From NCBI RefSeq assembly GCF_001877785.1, contig NZ_MINN01000066.1, positions 1 to 55,760 of the forward strand: a stretch of DNA of 55,760 bases. The letters run 5' to 3'. Source of the stretch: Rossellomorea aquimaris (lineage in GTDB: Bacteria; Bacillota; Bacilli; Bacillales; Bacillaceae_B). Below the pieces are notes generated by a model. It was not told the DNA's origin and ran no database searches. It was given only the letters and a program-made list of their open reading frames with translations. Both the position numbers and the translations under genes were made by a program. Position 1 is the first letter of the stretch. Every line of letters begins with the position of its first letter. Shown one piece after another: positions 19,597 to 31,082 of this stretch.

Positions 19597-20298
19597 ATGG
19601 CTAAAAAAGGTAAAAAGTTTCTTGAAGCTCAAAAGCTTGTAGATCGTACTACAGCTTATTCAGTTGAAGAAGCAATCGAACTAGTAAAGAAAACAAACAT
19701 CGCTAAGTTTGACGCAACTGTAGAAGTGGCGTTCCGCTTAGGTGTAGATACTCGTAAGAATGACCAGCAAATCCGTGGAGCAGTTGTGCTTCCGCACGGT
19801 ACTGGTAAAACTCAAAAGGTTCTTGTATTCGCTAAAGGCGAAAAAGCAAAAGAAGCAGAAGCTGCTGGCGCTGACTACGTTGGCGATGCGGACATGATCA
19901 ACAAAATCCAACAAGGATGGTTCGAGTTCGACGTAATCGTTGCAACTCCGGACATGATGGGTGAAGTTGGAAAACTTGGACGCGTATTGGGACCTAAAGG
20001 CTTAATGCCAAACCCTAAAACTGGAACAGTTACTTTCGACGTCGAAAAAGCTGTTAACGAAATCAAAGCTGGTAAAGTAGAATACCGTGCTGACAAAGCT
20101 GGTAACGTACACGTTCCTGTTGGAAAAATCTCTTTCGACAACGAAAAATTAGTTGAGAACTTCACAACTATGTACGAAACAATGCTTAAAGCTAAACCAT
20201 CTGCAGCTAAAGGAACTTACATGAAGAACGTCGCTGTTACTTCAACTATGGGTCCTGGTGTTAAAGTTGATCCTTCAACTTTCGCAGTTAAGGCATAA
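19597..20298 (+). CDS. rplA: Ribosomal protein uL1
   Basis: 233 residues. The L1 signature region around [31 protein letters not shown] (about 113-143) is intact. It forms the mobile L1 stalk on 23S helices 76-78, helps release deacylated tRNA, and is a known autogenous repressor. The two rRNA-like motifs before rplK and rplA are its likely targets here. GAGGAGG precedes the ATG. Confidence 0.97.
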   Translation: MAKKGKKFLEAQKLVDRTTAYSVEEAIELVKKTNIAKFDATVEVAFRLGVDTRKNDQQIRGAVVLPHGTGKTQKVLVFAKGEKAKEAEAAGADYVGDADMINKIQQGWFEFDVIVATPDMMGEVGKLGRVLGPKGLMPNPKTGTVTFDVEKAVNEIKAGKVEYRADKAGNVHVPVGKISFDNEKLVENFTTMYETMLKAKPSAAKGTYMKNVAVTSTMGPGVKVDPSTFAVKA

Positions 20299-20305
20299 TT
20301 TGGTA

Positions 20306-20334
20306 TTGACTTAACATGAACTAATCATTATAAT
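20306..20334 (+). promoter_or_regulatory. rplJ promoter
   Basis: TTGACT at 20306-20311 and TATAAT at 20329-20334 with a 17-bp spacer, 8 bp after the rplA stop. One of the best promoters in the window. Confidence 0.9.
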
Positions 20335-20344
20335 TAGTTCTGTT

Positions 20345-20486
20345 GTTAAAAAACGAATACATTTGTACCGTAGACAGCTGGTGCTCCCAGGAGCTTAATT
20401 TCCCGCCGAGGTAATTGCGATAAAAAATGCGCCCTGTGCGTGTTAGCGATGCCCTTATGTCTACCTTGATATAAGGGCATTTTTTA
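20345..20486 (+). promoter_or_regulatory. L10 (rplJ) leader with attenuator
   Basis: The 200-base leader before rplJ contains the characteristic Bacillus L10 leader region (ACAGCTGGTGCTCCCAGGAG near 20375) and ends in a strong terminator: ATGCCCTTAT at 20449-20458 pairs with ATAAGGGCAT at 20471-20480, then T6. L10 with L7/L12 binds this leader to repress its own synthesis (known for the family, Rfam L10_leader). Confidence 0.88.
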
Positions 20487-20535
20487 TTGGATGACGGTAT
20501 AAATGTTCATCAGTCAATCTACAGGAGGTGTAATG

Positions 20536-21036
20536 ATGAGCAGCATTCTAGAACAAAAGCAACATATCGTTGGAGAAATCTCTGACAAGCTAAAGAACAG
20601 TGTATCTACAATCATTGTAGATTACCGCGGCCTTGATGTTTCTGAAGTAACTGAGCTTCGTAAACAACTTCGTGACGCTGGCATCGACTTCAAAGTGTAT
20701 AAAAACACAATGACTCGCCGTGCAGCAGCAGAAGCTGGTCTTGAAGGGTTGAACGAATTCCTAACTGGTCCAAACGCAATCGCGTTCAGTACGGAAGAAG
20801 TTGTAGCTCCTGCAAAGATCCTTAATAACTTCGCTAAAGATCACGAAGCGCTTGAAATCAAAGCTGGTGTTATCGAAGGAACAATCACATCTGTTGAAGA
20901 TGTTAAAGCTATCGCTGAACTTCCAAGCCGCGAAGGACTTCTTTCTATGCTACTCAGCGTGCTTCAAGCTCCAATGCGCAACTTCGCATTGGCAACAAAA
21001 GCCGTTGCAGACCAAAAAGAAGAACAAGGCGCGTAA
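20536..21036 (+). CDS. rplJ: Ribosomal protein uL10
   Basis: 166 residues, the base of the L7/L12 stalk. The N-terminal RNA-binding domain has [23 protein letters not shown] and [11 protein letters not shown]; the C-terminal helix ([18 protein letters not shown]) docks L7/L12 dimers. Of two adjacent ATG codons I took the second (20536), which gives MSSILEQK and a 7-base distance from AGGAGG; the first at 20533 is possible. Confidence 0.96.
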   Translation: MSSILEQKQHIVGEISDKLKNSVSTIIVDYRGLDVSEVTELRKQLRDAGIDFKVYKNTMTRRAAAEAGLEGLNEFLTGPNAIAFSTEEVVAPAKILNNFAKDHEALEIKAGVIEGTITSVEDVKAIAELPSREGLLSMLLSVLQAPMRNFALATKAVADQKEEQGA

Positions 21037-21094
21037 GTTAAACAGAGTCGCTTGAATAATAATACGAACCAACATACTAAGGAGGAAATTTAAA

Positions 21095-21454
21095 ATGAGT
21101 AAAGAGCAAATCATTGATGCAATTAAAGAAATGTCCGTTCTTGAATTGAACGATCTAGTAAAAGCTATCGAAGAAGAATTCGGAGTAACTGCTGCTGCAC
21201 CTGTAGCTGCAGCTGGTGGCGGAGCAGAAGCTGCTGCTGAAAAAACTGAATTTGACGTTGTTCTTGAGAGCGCTGGTTCTCAAAAGATCAAAGTTATCAA
21301 AGTTGTTCGTGAAATCACAGGTCTTGGACTTAAAGAAGCGAAAGAACTTGTTGACAACACTCCTAAAGCTCTTAAAGAAGGCATTTCTAAAGAAGAAGCT
21401 GAAGAGCTTAAAGCTAAACTTGAAGAAGTTGGCGCTGGCGTAGAAGTTAAGTAA
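21095..21454 (+). CDS. rplL: Ribosomal protein bL12 (L7/L12)
   Basis: 119 residues. The N-terminal dimerisation helix hairpin (1-32), an Ala/Gly-rich hinge ([16 protein letters not shown], about 33-50) and the C-terminal factor-binding domain with [15 protein letters not shown] are all present. It recruits translation GTPases. AAGGAGG precedes the ATG, and a strong terminator follows. Confidence 0.97.
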   Translation: MSKEQIIDAIKEMSVLELNDLVKAIEEEFGVTAAAPVAAAGGGAEAAAEKTEFDVVLESAGSQKIKVIKVVREITGLGLKEAKELVDNTPKALKEGISKEEAEELKAKLEEVGAGVEVK

Positions 21455-21463
21455 TAATTGCAT

Positions 21464-21503
21464 AGAAGAAAAGCTCGCTTTATAAGCGGGCTTTTTTCTT
21501 CTT
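21464..21503 (+). terminator. Terminator after rplL
   Basis: AGAAGAAAAGCTCGCT and AGCGGGCTTTTTTCTTCT form a long stem around TTAT, with the T run in the 3' arm. The symmetric A/T arms could also make it bidirectional. Confidence 0.88.
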
Positions 21504-21547
21504 TTGGTTATATACTTGTAATCCGTTTAAAAGATGGAGGTGTAATA

Positions 21548-22156
21548 ATGACTAATCACTACTATTCCAGTAAGCCGGAAGTGGGAAGTAATCCTCAAAG
21601 CATTCAATTTGAATTGCGAGGGCATTCCTTTCGGTTCAAGACGGATCAGGGAGTCTTTTCGAAAAAGGAAGTGGATTTCGGTTCAAGGACGCTGATCGAA
21701 AACTTCAAACTGCCGGAGACAGAGGGTGCATTGCTTGATGTCGGGTGCGGTTACGGACCGATCGGCCTTGCTTTGGCAAAAGATTTTGGCGACCGCATGG
21801 TTCATATGGTCGATGTAAACGAAAGAGCCCTTTCGCTTGCAGGCGAAAATGCGAAAGCTAACGGCGTGGAAAACGTGAGAATCTACCAAAGCGACCGCTA
21901 TAAAAATGTTAAAGATAAGGGCTTTGCGGCAATCCTTACAAATCCCCCTATCAGGGCAGGGAAAGAAACCGTTCATTCCATCCTTTCAGAAAGCTATGAC
22001 CATCTGGCGGATAAAGGTGAATTATGGGTCGTTATTCAGAAGAAGCAGGGTGCTCCATCCGCCATGGATAAAATGGAAGAATTGTTTTCAAATGTAGAAA
22101 TCGCTGCAAGAAAAAAAGGTTACTACATTCTGAGATCAGTAAAAGAAATCCGTTGA
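21548..22156 (+). CDS. ybxB: RsmC-like class I SAM-dependent methyltransferase (YbxB)
   Basis: 202 residues. Motif I LLDVGCGYGPIGLALA (about 64-79) binds S-adenosylmethionine, and the N/D-PP-Y-type motif is TNPPIRAGKE near 140, as in RsmC/RsmD guanine-N2 rRNA methyltransferases. It is predicted to modify 16S rRNA; the exact base is unknown for this homologue. The ATG at 21548 follows GATGGAGGTGTAATA. The gene sits between rplL and rpoB as in B. subtilis. Confidence 0.9.
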   Translation: MTNHYYSSKPEVGSNPQSIQFELRGHSFRFKTDQGVFSKKEVDFGSRTLIENFKLPETEGALLDVGCGYGPIGLALAKDFGDRMVHMVDVNERALSLAGENAKANGVENVRIYQSDRYKNVKDKGFAAILTNPPIRAGKETVHSILSESYDHLADKGELWVVIQKKQGAPSAMDKMEELFSNVEIAARKKGYYILRSVKEIR

Positions 22157-22181
22157 CGTAGCTAATCCGCTATGATAACAT
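22153..22181 (+). promoter_or_regulatory. rpoB promoter (extended -10)
   Basis: TTGACG at 22153-22158 and TAACAT at 22176-22181, 17-bp spacer, with TGA at 22173-22175. The -35 overlaps the methyltransferase stop codon. It leaves a leader of about 195 nt before rpoB. Confidence 0.65.
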
Positions 22182-22283
22182 TATAAAATGCAAAAATATT
22201 ATTTTCCGGTATTGTGTCCATATGTATACATATTGGATAAATTGGAAAAGATTATAAAATAATAGTTCGTCATTTGAAAATGA

Positions 22284-22313
22284 GGTTTTATCATTAAAAC
22301 CCTTTTTCTTTTT
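22284..22313 (+). terminator. Terminator-like hairpin in the rpoB leader
   Basis: GGTTTTA at 22284-22290 and TAAAACC at 22295-22301 pair around TCAT, followed by CTTTTTCTTTTT. It sits between the candidate rpoB promoter and rpoB, and could attenuate transcription into rpoBC or end the upstream transcript. Confidence 0.6.
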
Positions 22314-22385
22314 GTCTTGGGCAGAGTGCATTCTGTCAAAGACATATAGACACAACCAAAACGCTTGATTTGAGGGGTGAATCAG

Positions 22386-25300
22386 TTGACAGGTCAACTA
22401 GTTCAGTATGGACGACACCGCCAACGCAGAAGTTTTGCGCGTATCAGTGAAGTTTTAGAATTGCCGAATTTAATCGAAATTCAAACTTCCTCGTATCAAT
22501 GGTTTCTTGATGAGGGGTTAAGAGAAATGTTCCGTGACATTTCTCCGATTGAGGACTTCACTGGTAATCTCTCTTTAGAATTTATTGATTATAGTCTGGG
22601 AGAGCCAAAGTACTCGGTGGAAGAATCAAAGGAAAGAGATGTAACTTACTCTGCGCCGCTTAGGGTGAAAGTCCGTCTTGTGAATAAGGAAACTGGAGAA
22701 GTGAAAGATCAAGACGTATTTATGGGTGACTTCCCGCTTATGACAGATACAGGTACTTTTGTCATTAACGGAGCTGAACGTGTAATCGTTTCTCAGCTTG
22801 TACGTTCACCTAGTGTGTACTTCAGCGGAAAAGTAGATAAGAACGGAAAGAAAGGGTTCACTGCTACCGTTATACCAAACCGCGGAGCTTGGCTTGAGTA
22901 TGAAACAGATGCAAAAGATGTTGTTTATGTGCGAATTGATCGAACTCGCAAACTGCCGGTAACGGTTCTTTTACGTGCCCTTGGGTTTGGCTCTGATCAA
23001 GAAATCATCGATTTGATTGGTGATAATGAGTACATTCGTAACACGCTCGAGAAAGACAATACGGAAGGTATCGACAAAGCATTGCTCGAAATCTACGAGC
23101 GTCTGCGTCCGGGAGAACCTCCTACAGTAGAAAATGCTAAAAGTTTACTCGTTTCACGTTTCTTTGATCCAAAGCGTTATGACTTGGCAAACGTTGGACG
23201 TTATAAGATGAATAAAAAGCTTCATATTAAGAACCGATTATTCGGTCAAACTCTTGCAGAAACTCTTGCAGATCCGGAAACGGGCGAGATTCTTGCAGAG
23301 AAGGGCACGGTTCTTGACCGTCGCACCCTGGACAAAGTCATTCCTTATTTAGAAGAAGGAATCGGCTTCAAGACTTACCAGCAGTCCGGCGGGGTATTGG
23401 AGGATGATGTTACTCTCCAATCTATCAAAATTTACTCTCCTAATGAAGAAGGAGAACAAGAGATTAATGTAATCAGCAATGCGTATGTAGAAGAGGAAGT
23501 CAAATACATCACACCTGCTGACATCATTTCTTCCATCTCTTATTTCTTCAACTTATTGCATGGAGTAGGATTTACAGATGATATCGATCACCTGGGCAAC
23601 CGTCGTTTACGTTCGGTTGGCGAATTGCTTCAGAACCAGTTCCGTATCGGCCTTTCCCGTATGGAGCGTGTCGTTCGTGAAAGAATGTCCATCCAGGATA
23701 CGAATACGATCACTCCTCAGCAGTTGATCAACATTCGTCCGGTCATCGCATCGATGAAAGAATTCTTTGGAAGCTCACAGCTTTCCCAATTCATGGACCA
23801 GACGAACCCGCTTGCGGAATTGACGCATAAGCGCCGTCTGTCTGCACTCGGACCTGGTGGTCTGACGCGTGAACGTGCCGGCTTCGAAGTACGTGACGTT
23901 CACTATTCCCACTACGGCCGTATGTGTCCGATCGAAACACCTGAAGGTCCGAACATCGGACTGATCAACTCGCTTTCATCATTTGCGAAAGTGAACAAAT
24001 TCGGCTTCATCGAAACACCTTACCGCCGTGTCGATCCTGATACAGGCAAAGTGACAGACCGTATCGATTACTTAACGGCAGACGAAGAAGATAACTATGT
24101 AGTGGCACAGGCGAACGCTCGTCTGGGTGACGACGGTTCATTCCTTGATGAGGAAGTAATCGCACGTTTCCGCGGTGAAAACACGGCTATGAGACGTGAC
24201 CGCATCGACTACATGGATGTATCTCCGAAACAAGTAGTATCAGCTGCGACAGCATGTATTCCTTTCTTGGAAAACGATGACTCCAACCGTGCCCTGATGG
24301 GAGCGAACATGCAGCGTCAGGCAGTACCTCTTTTAAATCCAGAATCACCGCTTGTCGGAACCGGTATGGAACACGTATCGGCTAAAGATTCCGGAGCTGC
24401 AGTCATCTGTAAGCATGAAGGTATTGTCGAAAAAGTTGAGGCGAAACAAGTTTGGGTCCGCCGCGTGAAAGAAATTGACGGTCAGGAAGTAAAAGGTGAC
24501 CTCGATAAGTATCGGATGCAAAAATATATCCGTTCCAACCAGGGAACCTGCTACAACCAGCGTCCGATCGTAAGTGAAGGCGACCGTGTAGTGAAAGGTG
24601 AAATCCTTGCTGACGGTCCTTCAATGGAGAAAGGCGAATTAGCCTTGGGACGCAACGTAATGGTTGGTTTCATGACATGGGACGGTTACAACTATGAAGA
24701 TGCGATCATCATGAGTGAGCGCCTTGTGAAAGACGATGTCTATACTTCCATCCATATTGAAGAATATGAGTCTGAGTCGCGTGATACAAAGCTCGGACCG
24801 GAAGAAATCACACGTGATATCCCGAACGTCGGGGAAGATGCTTTGCGCAACCTTGACGAACGCGGGATCATCCGCATCGGTGCAGAGGTAAAAGATGGCG
24901 ACTTGCTTGTTGGTAAAGTAACGCCTAAAGGTGTAACGGAGCTGACAGCTGAAGAACGCTTATTACATGCGATCTTTGGTGAGAAAGCCCGTGAAGTAAG
25001 GGATACTTCCCTGCGCGTGCCTCACGGCGGCGGCGGGATCATCCTTGATGTCAAAGTCTTCAACCGTGAAGACGGCGACGAACTGCCTCCTGGTGTAAAC
25101 CAGCTGGTCCGTGTCTACATCGTTCAGAAACGTAAGATCTCTGAAGGTGACAAGATGGCCGGACGACATGGTAACAAGGGTGTTATCTCTAAAATCCTGC
25201 CTGAAGAAGATATGCCTTATCTTCCTGACGGCACACCGATCGATATCATGCTTAACCCGCTTGGGGTTCCATCACGTATGAACATCGGTCAGGTGCTTGA

Positions 25301-25943
25301 GCTTCACCTTGGTATGGCAGCAAGATATCTTGGCATCCATGTCGCTTCACCTGTATTTGATGGAGCGCGCGAGGAAGATGTCTGGGATACGATCGAAGAA
25401 GCAGGTATGGCACGGGATGCCAAAACCGTTCTTTACGATGGAAGAACAGGTGAACCGTTTGATAACCGTGTGTCGGTTGGAATCATGTATATGATCAAAC
25501 TTGCCCACATGGTCGATGACAAGCTTCACGCTCGTTCTACCGGTCCTTACTCACTTGTTACGCAGCAGCCGCTGGGCGGTAAAGCTCAATTCGGCGGACA
25601 GCGTTTCGGTGAGATGGAAGTATGGGCACTTGAAGCATACGGTGCCGCTTATACACTGCAAGAAATCCTTACGGTTAAATCCGATGACGTTGTCGGCCGT
25701 GTGAAAACATACGAAGCAATCGTCAAAGGTGAAAACGTGCCTGAGCCTGGGGTTCCGGAATCGTTCAAGGTTCTGATCAAAGAGCTTCAAAGTTTAGGTA
25801 TGGATGTTAAGATCCTCTCAAGCACGGAAGAAGAAATTGAAATGCGTGACTTAGAGGACGAAGAAGAAGTACAACAAGCTGACACGCTAAATATATCTGA
25901 GTCTAATGAGCAACAATCCGAGACAGTTGGGTCAAAAGAATAA
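22386..25943 (+). CDS. rpoB: RpoB, RNA polymerase beta subunit
   Basis: 1185 residues. Highly conserved with B. subtilis RpoB throughout. The rifampicin-binding cluster is wild type in appearance ([20 protein letters not shown] and [11 protein letters not shown]). The catalytic-region blocks [20 protein letters not shown] and [16 protein letters not shown] are intact. The start is probably the TTG at 22386 ([11 protein letters not shown]), as in B. subtilis, 8 bases after GAGGGGTGA; a GTG at 22377 would overlap that ribosome site. rpoC follows 51 bp later. Confidence 0.97.
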   Translation: MTGQLVQYGRHRQRRSFARISEVLELPNLIEIQTSSYQWFLDEGLREMFRDISPIEDFTGNLSLEFIDYSLGEPKYSVEESKERDVTYSAPLRVKVRLVNKETGEVKDQDVFMGDFPLMTDTGTFVINGAERVIVSQLVRSPSVYFSGKVDKNGKKGFTATVIPNRGAWLEYETDAKDVVYVRIDRTRKLPVTVLLRALGFGSDQEIIDLIGDNEYIRNTLEKDNTEGIDKALLEIYERLRPGEPPTVENAKSLLVSRFFDPKRYDLANVGRYKMNKKLHIKNRLFGQTLAETLADPETGEILAEKGTVLDRRTLDKVIPYLEEGIGFKTYQQSGGVLEDDVTLQSIKIYSPNEEGEQEINVISNAYVEEEVKYITPADIISSISYFFNLLHGVGFTDDIDHLGNRRLRSVGELLQNQFRIGLSRMERVVRERMSIQDTNTITPQQLINIRPVIASMKEFFGSSQLSQFMDQTNPLAELTHKRRLSALGPGGLTRERAGFEVRDVHYSHYGRMCPIETPEGPNIGLINSLSSFAKVNKFGFIETPYRRVDPDTGKVTDRIDYLTADEEDNYVVAQANARLGDDGSFLDEEVIARFRGENTAMRRDRIDYMDVSPKQVVSAATACIPFLENDDSNRALMGANMQRQAVPLLNPESPLVGTGMEHVSAKDSGAAVICKHEGIVEKVEAKQVWVRRVKEIDGQEVKGDLDKYRMQKYIRSNQGTCYNQRPIVSEGDRVVKGEILADGPSMEKGELALGRNVMVGFMTWDGYNYEDAIIMSERLVKDDVYTSIHIEEYESESRDTKLGPEEITRDIPNVGEDALRNLDERGIIRIGAEVKDGDLLVGKVTPKGVTELTAEERLLHAIFGEKAREVRDTSLRVPHGGGGIILDVKVFNREDGDELPPGVNQLVRVYIVQKRKISEGDKMAGRHGNKGVISKILPEEDMPYLPDGTPIDIMLNPLGVPSRMNIGQVLELHLGMAARYLGIHVASPVFDGAREEDVWDTIEEAGMARDAKTVLYDGRTGEPFDNRVSVGIMYMIKLAHMVDDKLHARSTGPYSLVTQQPLGGKAQFGGQRFGEMEVWALEAYGAAYTLQEILTVKSDDVVGRVKTYEAIVKGENVPEPGVPESFKVLIKELQSLGMDVKILSSTEEEIEMRDLEDEEEVQQADTLNISESNEQQSETVGSKE

Positions 25944-25994
25944 ATTTAGAGCAATTAGGGTTAGAGCCTGTAGATTAAAAGGGAGGTAGGCCCC

Positions 25995-28900
25995 TTGCTA
26001 GATGTAAATAACTTTGAGTATATGAAAATTGGTTTAGCTTCCCCCGATAAGATCCGTTCGTGGTCTTTCGGGGAAGTCAAAAAACCGGAAACCATTAACT
26101 ATCGTACATTAAAGCCAGAAAAAGACGGCTTATTCTGTGAACGTATTTTCGGTCCTACAAAGGACTGGGAGTGCCACTGTGGTAAATACAAGCGCGTACG
26201 CTATAAAGGCGTCGTTTGTGACCGCTGTGGTGTCGAAGTAACAAAAGCGAAAGTCCGCCGTGAACGCATGGGTCACATCGAACTTGCCGCTCCCGTTTCA
26301 CATATCTGGTACTTCAAAGGAATCCCAAGCCGTATGGGTCTTGTTTTGGACATGTCCCCTCGTGCATTGGAAGAAGTCATTTACTTCGCTTCCTATGTGG
26401 TAACAGAACCTGGTGATACGGCTCTTGAGAAAAAGCAGCTGCTTTCTGAAAAAGAGTACCGTGCTTACCGTGAGAAATATGGAGTGAAGTTCCAGGCGGC
26501 AATGGGTGCAGAAGCGATCAAAAAACTCCTTCAGGATATCGATCTTGACAAAGAAGCCGATTTCTTGAAAGAAGAGCTGAAAACAGCGCAAGGTCAGCGA
26601 CGCACACGTGCCATCAAACGTCTTGAAGTGGTCGAGTCATTCAGGAATTCAGGAAATGATCCTGATTGGATGATCCTTGACGTACTGCCTGTCATCCCTC
26701 CTGAGCTTCGTCCTATGGTTCAGCTGGATGGGGGACGTTTTGCAACATCTGACTTGAACGACTTGTATCGTCGTGTCATCAACCGTAACAACCGTTTGAA
26801 ACGTTTATTAGATCTTGGTGCCCCAAGCATCATCGTGCAGAATGAGAAGCGTATGCTTCAAGAAGCAGTAGACGCTCTGATTGATAACGGCCGCCGCGGA
26901 CGTCCGGTAACAGGACCAGGTAACCGTCCATTGAAATCTCTTTCTCACATGCTTAAAGGGAAGCAGGGCCGTTTCCGTCAAAACCTTCTTGGTAAGCGTG
27001 TTGACTATTCCGGCCGTTCTGTAATCGTTGTTGGACCTAATCTGAAAATGTATCAATGTGGACTTCCGAAAGAAATGGCACTTGAATTATTCAAGCCGTT
27101 TGTTATGAAAGAACTCGTTGAAAAGGGATTGGCTCACAACATCAAGAGTGCAAAACGCAAGATTGAACGCGTACAGCCGGAAGTATGGGATGTATTGGAA
27201 GAGGTAATCAAAGAACATCCTGTTCTTTTAAACCGTGCACCTACTCTTCACAGACTTGGTATTCAAGCCTTTGAACCAACTCTTGTCGAAGGCCGTGCGA
27301 TCCGTCTTCACCCGCTCGTATGTACTGCATACAACGCAGACTTTGACGGTGACCAAATGGCGGTCCACGTACCGCTGTCTTCTGAAGCACAGGCTGAAGC
27401 GCGCATGCTCATGCTTGCCGCTCAGAACATCCTGAACCCTAAAGACGGTAAACCTGTTGTTACACCATCACAGGATATGGTATTGGGTAACTATTACCTG
27501 ACTTTGGAACGCGAAGATGCTGTCGGTGAAGGAATGATCTTCACCAACGCAAATGAAGTACTGCTTGCTTATCAAAATGGTTATGTACATTTGCATACAC
27601 GTATTGGAATCAATGCAGGAACACTTCATAATAAAACGTTCACTGAAAAGCAAAACAGCCAAATGCTATTAACGACGGTTGGTAAAGTAATCTTCAACGA
27701 AATCTTGCCGGATTCCTTCCCGTTCATTAATGAACCGACAAAGACGAACCTGGAAGAAGCAACTCCAGAACATTACTTTGTAGAGCCTGGTACAGACATC
27801 AAAGAAGAATTTAAAAACCGTGAGTTGATCAATCCATTCAAAAAAGGTTTCTTAGGAAACATTATTGCCGAGGTATTCAAGAAGTTTGCGATCACAGAAA
27901 CTTCAAGGATGCTCGATAAAATGAAAGACTTAGGATTTAAGTATTCTTCTAAAGCAGGTATTACGGTCGGTATCGCCGATATCGTGGTATTGGCTGAAAA
28001 AGAACAGATCCTCGTTGAAGCACAAAGTAAAGTAGACAACGTATTGAAGCAATTCAAACGTGGTCTGATTACAGAAGATGAGAGATACGACCGCGTCATC
28101 TCGATTTGGAGTGCTGCGAAAGATACAATCCAAGGTAAGCTGATGGCTACCCTTGATAAGCGCAACCCGATCTTCATGATGAGTGACTCAGGTGCCCGTG
28201 GTAACGCATCTAACTTCACTCAGCTTGCCGGTATGCGTGGCCTGATGGCCAACCCGGCTGGACGTATCATTGAATTACCGATCAAATCAAGTTTCCGTGA
28301 AGGTCTGACGGTACTTGAATACTTCATCTCTACTCACGGTGCACGTAAAGGTCTTGCCGATACAGCACTGAAAACAGCCGACTCAGGTTACCTGACACGC
28401 CGTCTTGTAGATGTTGCCCAGGATGTCATCGTACGTGAAGAAGACTGTGGAACTGACAGAGGATTACTCGTCGGCTCCATCAAGGAAGGCACCGAGATCA
28501 TCGAGCCTCTTGAAGAGCGTCTTCTCGGCCGATACTCACGCAAGACATTGCGTCATCCTGAAACAGACGAGATTCTTGTCGATGAGAATCAGCTGATCAC
28601 AGAAGACCTGGCGAAAGCGATTGTCGATGCAGGTATCGAGCACGTATCGATCCGTTCTGCATTCACATGTAACACCCGCCACGGTGTATGTGAGAAATGT
28701 TATGGAACAAACCTTGCTACTGGTCAAAAAGTAGAAGTGGGAGAAGCAGTCGGTATCATCGCTGCACAATCCATCGGGGAACCAGGTACACAGCTTACAA
28801 TGCGTACATTCCATACCGGTGGTGTTGCAGGGGACGATATCACCCAAGGTTTACCGCGTATCCAGGAGATCTTCGAAGCGCGTAACCCGAAAGGTCAGGC

Positions 28901-29594
28901 TGTCATCTCTGAAATGGACGGTGTCATCACTTCCATCGGTGAAGGAAAAGACCGTCAATATGAAATCACTGTCCAAGGTGATGTTGAAACAAGGAACTAT
29001 ACAGCTCCTTATACAGCCCGCCTCAAGTTCGGTGTCAACGATAAAGTTGCCCGCGGACAAGAGCTTACTGAAGGTTCGATCGATCCGAAAGAATTGCTTA
29101 AAGTACGTGACGTATCCGCCGTTCAAGAATACTTGCTGCGCGAAGTACAAAAAGTATATCGTATGCAAGGGGTTGAAATCGGCGATAAACACGTAGAAGT
29201 AATGGTTCGTCAAATGCTTCGCAAAGTTCGTGTCATCGATGCTGGTGAAACGGAAGTACTTCCGGGTACCCTTATGGATATCCACCAGTTCAGGGATGCG
29301 AATGAAAATGCATTGCTCAAAGGGGATATCCCCGCAACAGGCCGTCCTGTATTGCTTGGAATCACGAAAGCTTCCCTTGAGACGGATTCCTTCTTATCTG
29401 CGGCTTCATTCCAGGAAACAACACGCGTGTTGACGGATGCTGCAATCAAAGGAAAACGTGATGAACTTCTAGGATTGAAAGAAAATGTCATCATCGGTAA
29501 ACTGGTACCTGCTGGTACAGGTATGCAGCGTTACCGCAAGGCAGAGCCTGTCCTCGCCGAAGAAAATACGGAAGAGACAGTGACTGTAGAGTAA
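25995..29594 (+). CDS. rpoC: RpoC, RNA polymerase beta' subunit
   Basis: 1199 residues. The N-terminal zinc finger ([20 protein letters not shown]), the catalytic NADFDGDQM motif near 450 with three Mg-binding aspartates, and the second zinc site (CGTDRG ... [11 protein letters not shown]) are all present. The trigger loop region [11 protein letters not shown] is intact. The start is TTG, after GGGAGGTAGGCCCC, with [10 protein letters not shown] matching B. subtilis. Length is the Bacillus norm. Confidence 0.97.
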   Translation: MLDVNNFEYMKIGLASPDKIRSWSFGEVKKPETINYRTLKPEKDGLFCERIFGPTKDWECHCGKYKRVRYKGVVCDRCGVEVTKAKVRRERMGHIELAAPVSHIWYFKGIPSRMGLVLDMSPRALEEVIYFASYVVTEPGDTALEKKQLLSEKEYRAYREKYGVKFQAAMGAEAIKKLLQDIDLDKEADFLKEELKTAQGQRRTRAIKRLEVVESFRNSGNDPDWMILDVLPVIPPELRPMVQLDGGRFATSDLNDLYRRVINRNNRLKRLLDLGAPSIIVQNEKRMLQEAVDALIDNGRRGRPVTGPGNRPLKSLSHMLKGKQGRFRQNLLGKRVDYSGRSVIVVGPNLKMYQCGLPKEMALELFKPFVMKELVEKGLAHNIKSAKRKIERVQPEVWDVLEEVIKEHPVLLNRAPTLHRLGIQAFEPTLVEGRAIRLHPLVCTAYNADFDGDQMAVHVPLSSEAQAEARMLMLAAQNILNPKDGKPVVTPSQDMVLGNYYLTLEREDAVGEGMIFTNANEVLLAYQNGYVHLHTRIGINAGTLHNKTFTEKQNSQMLLTTVGKVIFNEILPDSFPFINEPTKTNLEEATPEHYFVEPGTDIKEEFKNRELINPFKKGFLGNIIAEVFKKFAITETSRMLDKMKDLGFKYSSKAGITVGIADIVVLAEKEQILVEAQSKVDNVLKQFKRGLITEDERYDRVISIWSAAKDTIQGKLMATLDKRNPIFMMSDSGARGNASNFTQLAGMRGLMANPAGRIIELPIKSSFREGLTVLEYFISTHGARKGLADTALKTADSGYLTRRLVDVAQDVIVREEDCGTDRGLLVGSIKEGTEIIEPLEERLLGRYSRKTLRHPETDEILVDENQLITEDLAKAIVDAGIEHVSIRSAFTCNTRHGVCEKCYGTNLATGQKVEVGEAVGIIAAQSIGEPGTQLTMRTFHTGGVAGDDITQGLPRIQEIFEARNPKGQAVISEMDGVITSIGEGKDRQYEITVQGDVETRNYTAPYTARLKFGVNDKVARGQELTEGSIDPKELLKVRDVSAVQEYLLREVQKVYRMQGVEIGDKHVEVMVRQMLRKVRVIDAGETEVLPGTLMDIHQFRDANENALLKGDIPATGRPVLLGITKASLETDSFLSAASFQETTRVLTDAAIKGKRDELLGLKENVIIGKLVPAGTGMQRYRKAEPVLAEENTEETVTVE

Positions 29595-29603
29595 TAAAAT
29601 AAG

Positions 29604-29650
29604 GCTAACTCCCAGGGGATGCTTCATCTTTCTGAGAGTTAGCTTTTATA
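29604..29650 (+). terminator. Hairpin after rpoC
   Basis: GCTAACTC at 29604-29611 pairs with GAGTTAGC at 29636-29643, followed by TTTTATAAATC. The T run is short, so it may be a partial terminator between rpoBC and the str operon. Confidence 0.6.
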
Positions 29651-29667
29651 AATCTTTTATTTCGATG

Positions 29668-29696
29668 TTGACATTGGAATTTTAAGATGATAATAT
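29668..29696 (+). promoter_or_regulatory. str operon promoter
   Basis: TTGACA at 29668-29673 and TAATAT at 29691-29696 with a 17-bp spacer, 48 bp before rplGB. A perfect -35. Confidence 0.85.
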
Positions 29697-29743
29697 ATTC
29701 AAGGTTGCTCCTATTAATAACCTGCTACTTTGGAGGATATGAA

Positions 29744-29992
29744 ATGTCTTATGAAAAAGTATCACAGGCGCAAGAAATTATTGTAGGGACAAAGCAAGCA
29801 GTGAAAGCTCTAAAGAATGGTCATGTACTGGAAGTTGTCGTCGCGGAAGATGCTGATCCGAGGGTGATAGCGAAAGTGGTGCAGGCCGCTGAAGATCTTG
29901 ATGTACCGGTTAACAAAGTGGATTCTATGAAGAAGCTTGGGAAATCGTGCGGAATAGATGTTGGAGCAGCAGCTGTTGCGATTATACAGTAA
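29744..29992 (+). CDS. rplGB: Ribosomal protein L7Ae-like (YbxF)
   Basis: 82 residues, L7Ae/L30e family. These proteins bind kink-turn RNA; YbxF of B. subtilis binds k-turns, but its cellular target is not settled. [12 protein letters not shown] at the C-terminus and [11 protein letters not shown] are family blocks. The ATG at 29744 follows TGGAGGATATGAA; an upstream in-frame start at 29687 lies in the promoter and is rejected. First gene of the str operon. Confidence 0.93.
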   Translation: MSYEKVSQAQEIIVGTKQAVKALKNGHVLEVVVAEDADPRVIAKVVQAAEDLDVPVNKVDSMKKLGKSCGIDVGAAAVAIIQ

Positions 29993-30006
29993 AATAGTTT
30001 TTGTAG

Positions 30007-30513
<507 letters not shown>

Positions 30514-30557
30514 TCGACAAATCATAAATTCATTTCTCGTTGAAAGGAGGAAATCAC

Positions 30558-31028
30558 ATGCCACGTAAAGGTCCTGTAGCAAAAAGAGACGTTTTACCTG
30601 ATCCAATGTACAATTCTAAATTAGTAACCCGTTTAATCAACAAAATCATGGTTGACGGTAAAAGAGGTAAAGCTCAAAAGAAATTATACGCTGCGTTTGA
30701 TATCATCAGCGAGCGTTCTGGGAAAGATGCAATGGAAGTATTCGATGCAGCTTTGAAAAATATCATGCCGGTATTGGAAGTAAAAGCTCGTCGTGTTGGT
30801 GGTTCAAACTACCAAGTACCAGTTGAGGTCCGCCCTGAGCGCCGTACTACACTAGGTCTTCGTTGGTTAGTAAACTACTCTCGTCTTCGCGGTGAGAAGA
30901 CAATGGAAGAGCGTTTAGCTAACGAAATCCTTGATGCAGCTAACAACACTGGTGCTTCTGTTAAGAAGCGTGAAGATACACACAAGATGGCTGAAGCGAA
31001 CAAAGCGTTTGCTCACTATCGCTGGTAA
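30558..31028 (+). CDS. rpsG: Ribosomal protein uS7
   Basis: 156 residues, same length as in B. subtilis. Organises the head of the 30S subunit and contacts E-site tRNA. Conserved [20 protein letters not shown] and the beta-arm region [16 protein letters not shown] are present. The ATG at 30558 follows AAAGGAGGAAATCAC. Confidence 0.97.
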   Translation: MPRKGPVAKRDVLPDPMYNSKLVTRLINKIMVDGKRGKAQKKLYAAFDIISERSGKDAMEVFDAALKNIMPVLEVKARRVGGSNYQVPVEVRPERRTTLGLRWLVNYSRLRGEKTMEERLANEILDAANNTGASVKKREDTHKMAEANKAFAHYRW

Positions 31029-31082
31029 TCTTCTTTTATCCAACAAACTAACCATTCTGATATAAGGAAGGAGAAAGACCAC

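Noticed and set aside
22377..22385. GTG at 22377 as the rpoB start
   Set aside because: It overlaps the only ribosome site, which is well spaced for the TTG at 22386, and homologues begin MTGQLVQYG.
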